64,000 nt of DNA, from positions 744,001 through 808,000 of the forward strand of contig NC_134440.1 in NCBI RefSeq assembly GCF_030867145.1, given 5' to 3'. This document shows positions 58,250-64,000 of the stretch, one piece after another. Every line of letters begins with the position of its first letter. Within the stretch, counting starts at the first letter, position 1. Under the pieces are notes generated by a model that saw nothing but the letters and a program-made list of their open reading frames with translations, did no database searches and was not told the origin of the DNA. The DNA is from Opisthocomus hoazin. Taxonomy: Eukaryota > Chordata > Aves > Opisthocomiformes > Opisthocomidae. The translations under genes were made by a program, and so were the position numbers.

Positions 58250-58350
58250 CACACCACCTAAATTATTTAATTTCTCCAAACTGCTGCACCTTTATAAATC
58301 ATTAAAAGCTCCTTTTGATCTGTGTTAATGAGGTTTCCTGAGTGCGGTGG
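58250..58350. promoter_or_regulatory. AT-rich island with TCF-like site
   Basis: CCTAAATTATTTAATTTC, TTTATAAATCATTAAAAGC and CTCCTTTTGATCTGTGTTAA (CTTTTGATCT resembles TCF/LEF sites). About 100 bp with GC-rich borders. Confidence 0.4.
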
Positions 58351-59223
58351 TTGGAAACGCACTCCGGTGCCAGGCAGCGAATCAGCTAATTAAAAAAATA
58401 AAGAGCGAGCGAGCGGGAGCGCGGCGCGGCGGGCGGAGGGACGGGCAGCGGCGCGGGGCGGCGGGCACGAGGGGTCCCCGGCCCCGGCGAGCGGGGGTTG
58501 AGGCACGCCCGCTGTGGTTTTCCCTTTTTCTTCTCTTTTCCCCGGGGATGGGAGCGCCCGCGCTGCGCTCTGCGCGCCCGGCCCCACCTCGCCGCACGCC
58601 CCGACGCGAGCCGCGTGCCCGGCAGAGCGGGAAAGGCGGCACCACGGGAACCCCGGCAGCGACCGTGGCGGTGGAATTACACCTACGTCTGAATGTCCCT
58701 GCTGTCTGAGCCCCAGGCCCACCGGCCGCCCCCCCACCCAGAGACCCCCGATTTCCCTAAGCCCCCATTTCCCCGAGCCCCAGCGCGGGGCGAGGGACGC
58801 GGGCACCGCAGCGGCTGGGGACTGCGGGTGCCGTCCCGGCGGGTGCTGCGCCAGCCCGCAGGCCGAGAGCCCGGCGTCGTCCCTTTGCTGCGGCCGGCGG
58901 CGGCGAGCCCCCCGCCCTGACCACGCACCGGGAAATGCCCCCCGCTCCGGGGAGCAGCGGGACGGGGCGAGCCCCGGGGCCGCGCAGAGCTGGGGTCGGG
59001 CGGCGAGACGCCGGCGGAGCGGGCGTCAGCGTCACTTCGCCAGCCCTGACAGCTTTAATATCAATATTTATCTCAACGACCAAACGCCGAGCCCAGCTAC
59101 ATATTCAGCAGCTCGATTACAGTTATCTGGAGCGACGGTGACGGCGCCCGCGGACGGGAGCTTCGTTTGGGCTTAACGCCGTGTGACAGCCCCGGCGCAG
59201 CCGCGGCCGGCAGCCGCACAGCG

Positions 59224-59428
59224 GGGACAGGGACAGGGACAGGGATGGGGACAGGGACGGGGACAGGGATGGGGTCAGGGACGGGGACAGGGATGGGGAC
59301 AGGGATGGGGATAGAGATGGGGACAGGGACGGGGACAGGGATGGGGACAGGGATGGGGTCAGGGATGGGGTCAGGGATGGGGTCAGGGACGGGGACAGGG
59401 ATGGGGTCTACAGAGACGGGGACAGGGC
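59224..59428. repeat. GGGACA/GGGATG hexamer array, left part
   Basis: About 34 hexamers of GGGACA, GGGATG, GGGACG or GGGTCA. The array is interrupted by CR1 copy 4 and continues for a few units after it (59,862-59,895). Confidence 0.95.
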
Positions 59429-59861
59429 TAAAAGGATGGTGAGGGGACTGGAGCATCTCTGCTACGAGGAGAGGCTGAGGGAGCTGGGCTTGTTCAGCCT
59501 GGAGAAGAGAAGGCTGAGAGGGGACCTTCGAAATGCCCATAAATATCTGCAGGGTGGGGGTCAGGAGGATGGGGCCAGACTCTTTCCAGTGGTGCCCAGT
59601 GACAGGACAAGGGGCACCGGGCACAAACTGGAGCAGAGGAAGCTCCAGCTGAACCCGAGGAAGAACTTCTTCCCTCTGAGGGTGACGGAGCCCTGGCCCA
59701 GGCTGCCCAGGGAGGCTGTGGAGTCTCCTTCTCTGGAGATATTCCAGCCCCGCCTGGCCGCGGTGCTGTGCCCCCTGCTCTGGGTGACCCTGCTTGGGCA
59801 GGGGGCTGGGCTGGGGGACCCCAGAGGGCCCTGCCAACCCCCACCATGCTGTGATTCTGTG
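59429..59861 (+). mobile_element. CR1 LINE, 5'-truncated, copy 4, inserted in the hexamer array
   Basis: About 430 bp, plus strand, from AAAAGGATGGTGAGG to CATGCTGTGATTCTGTG. Hexamer repeat lies directly on both sides, so the element jumped into the array or the array spread around it. Opposite in orientation to copy 3, 1.8 kb away. Confidence 0.93.
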
Positions 59862-59895
59862 GGTCAGGGACAGGGACAGGGATGGGGACAGGGGC
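59862..59895. repeat. GGGACA/GGGATG hexamer array, right part
   Basis: Five to six hexamers (GGGTCA, GGGACA, GGGACA, GGGATG, GGGACA) directly after the CR1 3' end. Confidence 0.85.
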
Positions 59896-60819
59896 AGCAG
59901 CACTGCCTGTCCCCATCACCTGAACCAGAGAGACCGAGCCGTGCCGAGCGCTGCCGTGCCGGCGGTGATGGGACGCGTGACCGGCCCAGCATGGCGTGAG
60001 CCCAAGGTCCCCCGGCAGCCCACCGAGCCCCTCGGCACCCGTCCTCCCCGGCAGCAGCCGGCACGGGGCAGCGGGCAGGGGTGCCCGACCCTGCCTGCCC
60101 CAGCACGCCGCCGCCAGCCCCTCCCGACACGCTCACCTCCTTAGTCACCAGGGCCGGGCCGGCGTGCCCCGGCTTGGCTCTGGCACCAGCCTCCGTGAGT
60201 CACCCCCGGCCGCGTCCACGCAGCCCGGCATCGGCAAATCGCTCGCGGCCTCAGCATCGGCGCGTTTGCCCGCGCAGCACCCAAAGGCTGCGCACCCCGG
60301 GGGGGAGCACCCGGAGAACCGGGTCTCGCTGTTATTTTCTTCCTCCTCACACCACCGGCAGCCGTGGGCAGCGAGACTCCGCGCCGGGCACCGCTGCTTG
60401 GCGGCACCGGGCAGCGGTTCCACAGCACAGGCGGTTCCCCGGCGGGCACCGTGCCCGCGGCGCAGGGCCAGCTCTGCTGCCAACCCCAAACTCCTTCCAA
60501 AACCGGCTTTTTCCCAACTTTCCGGGGGTGTCGCAAAGGCCGCCGGCACCACGCGGTTACGGCGAGCCGGAGCACGCGGCGCGGGGACGAGCCGGCACAC
60601 GCGGCCTCGCAGGCGGCCTGGGCAGGGCGCGGGGGGTAACGGATGCAAACGCCTGCGCAGCACCGACGCTCGCCGACCGGTGAGCGCTCCCCAGCCCCGG
60701 CACCCCGCGAGCCGGCACCGGCGACGTTGCCGGTCACGGACTGGCGCTGGCCCAGCCGGGGCTGGGGAGCCGCAGCCCCGCCGGCTGGTTCCGCCCGGCC
60801 CTCCTGAGGCTCTCTCCTT

Positions 60820-61260
60820 CACTTAACGATATTTCCCTTTCATTTCTTTTAATGTAAATGACAGAAAATCCCATGGCGGCCATCAGACGTGGGAGAGCGG
60901 AGGTAACCTCGTCCCAGCTCGGCCGCGTTCCCACTGGAGACAACGGCTCCTGTTACCTGGGGCAACGGCGGCGGGGAAATTACGGCTGGCATCTAAATTG
61001 CCATCATTATGCTCCAGAGCCAACACTCCCCATTTACACTTTATTGTCATCTTTTGCTTTAGGGAGATGCCGAGATATTACAGGACGGGGTGACAGAGTG
61101 GGCTGCGATGGGATGCACGACGAGAGAGACGCGGAGATGAATGGGCACACCCGCAGCGGTTATTTCAGCCTGTTCACCATCTCGGAAAGGAGCCGCAACC
61201 CCCACCCCCCCGGGCTAAGGGGAGGCTTTATGACAGAGAAGAAAACAAAATTTGTTTAAA
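60820..61260. promoter_or_regulatory. AT-rich island, candidate enhancer in EFNA2 intron 1
   Basis: About 440 bp of balanced, complex sequence with CTTAACGATATTTCCC, TTTTAATGTAAATGACAG, CTAAATTGCCATCATTATGC and ACTTTATTGTCATC. It is the longest non-repetitive low-GC piece in the right 12 kb. Confidence 0.4.
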
Positions 61261-62741
61261 TGCAAGTGCCAGCCTGCCGAACCCGCGGCGCTCGGCGGCA
61301 AAGAGCCGGTGTCACGTCCCGCAGCCGCTGCCCGGCCACGCTGGAGACGCTTCCCACCAAACCGGTGCCGAAAACGCAGCCACCGCCGCCCCCGCCTCCC
61401 ACCAGCTGCGGCGAGCGGCCCCGCGGCGGAGCCCACGCGGTGCCAGGCGCGTCCCAGCACCGCTCGGCTCCGGGTGCGCCGGGCAAGCGACCGAGTCACT
61501 CGGACGGAGCGACTCTGCTCGCGGGCGCTCGTGTCCGAATCGCTCCCTGCCGGCACCCGCGGGCAGCCGGCACCGGGCTGGGGCTGGTACCCCGCCGCGG
61601 GGCCACCCCCGAGGGCACCCCGAGGCGAATCTGCTCCTGACACCTCCAGGCCCAAGTTTATTCTCCCCACCCCCAACTTTTTGCAAAGTTGCACAACGCA
61701 GCGGCAAAGCCCAACCTGGGCATCGCTCCCGTCCCTGCGCTGCGCGGGGACCACGGCGCGACAGGGCTGGGGGGAAGACCGAGGGGGAGCTGCTCGGAAA
61801 AGCGGAGGGGGAGCAACGCGGCCTTTCAAGTATTTTCAAGGAGAAAAAAGAAAAAAGCAAAGGAGTTCAAAAACTGAGCAGCTTTTCAGGCAAGAGCCAG
61901 GGCTGCTTCGCCTCGCCAGCCCCGCGCCAGGCTCCAGGCTGGGGAACCGGCTGCGGATTCGGTTTCTGCCTCCCGAGAGCCCTCCCCGCGAGCAGGGACG
62001 CCGGAGCCCGCGGCACCGCGCGTGGTGGGGACCGGGCCGGAGCTGGCGAGGCAGAGCCTTAATGGCGTGCTGCTGGCACGGCTCAGGCGGGAGCCGGCTG
62101 CTCCGCCACAGCCACGGCCACGCACCGCGCGAGCGAGCCGATCCCGCACGCTGCGCCGCGGGCACGGACCAGGCAGGTTTCGTCCTCGGACTCACGAGGT
62201 CAGCCACTTGCCCAGAAAAAAGCAGAGGTGTCAAGTGGAAATACGTATTTTTGGCACCCTCATACTCCGTGCTCCGTGTGCTGGAGCCCATCCTGGGGGA
62301 CGAACCCGCTCCCCCGCCAGGCAACGCCGGCCCCCGCAGCGGCGGCCCCTTTTTGGGGTGCTCCACCCTCGCCCCCCCAACCAAAGCTCCCTGGAAGCGC
62401 AGCAGCCGCTGCGTGTCACACCACTCGCCCCTCGGGAGCACGGACGCTCGTCCGCCCAGCACTGCGACCGCCAGTAACGGACCATCCCGAATTAGCGCGT
62501 TCCCACCCGGCAGGCCTTGGGATCTCGCTCATCTTTCCACGTCACCTGGCAGGAGGAGTCTTGCCCTTTGCCGGTGCCTGGCGAGCATGGCAGCGGCGTG
62601 GGGAGGGACGCGGGGACAGCTGATCCCACCCAGACCTGTCCCCCCGAGGTGCTGCCGAAGGGGAGCGGGACCCCCGCCCGGGAGCTCCGGAGGGGACGAA
62701 GCCCCTCGCCCCGGGGCTGCCGCTGCAGGCAGTGCTGGGCT

Positions 62742-62810
62742 GCCAGGTTTTGGCTTCACCACCAGCTCTTGGCTTCACCACCAGGTTTTGGCCTCACCGC
62801 CAGGTTTTGG
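62742..62810. repeat. 19-bp tandem repeat
   Basis: Three and a half units of CCAGGTTTTGGCTTCACCA. Confidence 0.9.
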
Positions 62811-64000
62811 CCAGCCCGCGGCTGCCGGATGCTCCCGAACCTCGGGGAGCGTCACCAACCCAAGGCAAGGGCAGCCCCTGCCCCATGGCCGTGGGGCTGG
62901 GGACGCCTGAGAGGGCTCGGTGGCCTCTTGCCCCGGCACGGGGACCCCGAGGTCCCCAACCCTGCGGTGCTGCCACCTCCCCGCAGCCTGCCCGGGCTGT
63001 CCGGCAGCGCTGCCCCCGGGCTGGAGCCCCCCTGAGCCCCGGGCAGCAGCACCAAGCGGCCCCCCCCCGCACCCCGAGCCCCCTCCCCAGCCGCTGCCGC
63101 CCGCTCGCGGTGCCTCTGGCGAAACAGAGATCAGAAATGTTAGATCTTTCCTAACATCTCCTGCCAGCGCGGCAGTGCCCTCTCCAGAGTCCCCGGGCCT
63201 CTGTTCTGCACACGCGGCACATCCTCTGCCGCAGATTAAAAACGACCCCCCCTCATTTGCACATAAAAGCGGCCGCTGCGGGGCCGGGCACCCCGGCATG
63301 GAAGGGGGGCTGCAGGTTAAACGCCGTAACGGAGCGCGGCGGCACAGAACCCCCCCCGCAGCCCCAGAGACCCCGGGGGGCGAGACGGAGGGGGGGGCAG
63401 CCCTGACGGCCCTCGCTGCGCCGTGCTGGGCCACCCCCCGGGACCCCCACGCTGCCCCGTGCCCCCCTGTGCCAGCCCATGGCACCCCCAGAGCCCGCCG
63501 TCCCCCCAGCCCAGCACCGGCCCCGTCCTCCCCGCTCGGCATCGCGTGGGCAAACCGCTGCCCTCGCACCCCGGCGCGGCCGGCGGCACCACCGGGACCA
63601 CCGGGCATCGCTGCCCGAGCGGCTCACGGGGCACACGGACCCCCCAAATCACCGGTGCCACCACATCGCTCGCTGCCAGCCCTCGGGGTGAAGCGGTGCC
63701 CGCTCCACTTCTCCGCAGCGGGACGGTACCGGGGGGGGTTCTCTGGCCGCGGCTGCCCCTCGGCCTCCCCGGGGAGCGCCCGCGCCCGCCCGGCTCCGGG
63801 CATGGCGGCAGACGGCCGTACGCGCAGCCGGGCTCCGCGCAAATTTAATCAGATCAGAAATTCATCGTCGGAGAGACGGTGGCTGGGAAGCGTAACGGTA
63901 ATTGCGTTAGAGCCGGCAGCCCCGCGGCCTCGCCGCGCTGTGCCCGGACAGCACGGCGGCACGGGCACGGCAACGCCGGGGCTGGGGGCTCACCGGGGGC

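Larger units (their letters stand above)
50247..64000 (-). other. EFNA2: EFNA2 intron 1 (at least 13.7 kb), no other gene
   Basis: From the exon 2 acceptor to the right edge I see no exon of EFNA2 or any other gene. It holds several tandem arrays, two CR1 copies and several AT-rich islands, listed separately. Smaller AT patches lie at 55,600-55,690 (GCTAATTGGG, GCCATTAAGG) and 59,030-59,130 (TTTAATATCAATATTTATC). Confidence 0.6.

Noticed and set aside
61252-62910. 552-codon plus-strand ORF
   Set aside because: Composition is Arg/Pro/Gly/Ala as expected from CpG-rich non-coding DNA. No recognisable motif, and overlapping ORFs exist on the other strand.
63985-64000. Possible EFNA2 exon 1 donor at the right edge (minus-strand CCG|GTGAGC)
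   Set aside because: Only 7 exon bases would be visible, and they do not encode the expected Asn-Pro-Arg end. Too little to call.

Overview
The window looks like nuclear DNA from a bird, and a microchromosome is the most likely source. Four 5'-truncated CR1 retrotransposon ends are present, all with the 3' octamer end typical of avian CR1. The genes are compact and intron-rich, most of the window is very GC-rich with many minisatellites, and the gene order EFNA2 - PWWP3A - NDUFS7 matches human 19p13.3. To my knowledge the same block lies on chicken chromosome 28. I cannot name the species from the sequence alone.

All four protein genes lie on the minus strand, so they read from right to left. 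EFNA2 (ephrin-A2) exons 2-4 lie at 46,030-50,246. Its exon 1 is not in the window, so intron 1 is at least 13.7 kb. A complete CaMKIV-like kinase gene of 11 coding exons (380 aa) lies at 16,915-25,899. A complete PWWP3A/MUM1 gene of 13 coding exons (766 aa) lies at 4,856-12,992. NDUFS7 (complex I subunit) coding exons 1-6 lie at 178-2,571 and continue past the left edge. I built the exon chains by hand; every junction keeps frame and has an AG acceptor and a GT donor. Two tRNA genes, Asn(GTT) on minus and Phe(GAA) on plus, sit divergently just upstream of NDUFS7.

The kinase is the most informative gene. Human 19p13.3 has no CaMKIV gene between EFNA2 and PWWP3A. The sole human CAMK4 is on 5q22, in the same region as EFNA5. 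The EFNA2-kinase pair here therefore looks like the sister of EFNA5-CAMK4 after whole-genome duplication, kept in this lineage and absent from human.

The rest has no recognisable protein gene. From about 13.3 kb to the right edge the DNA is GC-rich and holds more than a dozen unrelated tandem arrays, with units of roughly 6 to 40 bp. Many of the longest ORFs come from these arrays or from stop-poor GC-rich DNA. Between EFNA2 and the kinase, and inside EFNA2 introns, short AT-rich islands stand out. They carry homeodomain, POU, GATA, MEF2 or TCF-like sites and are candidate conserved enhancers. The four CR1 copies form two inverted pairs, and one copy has landed inside a GGGACA/GGGATG array. 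No CRISPR, rRNA, viral or bacterial-type system was seen.
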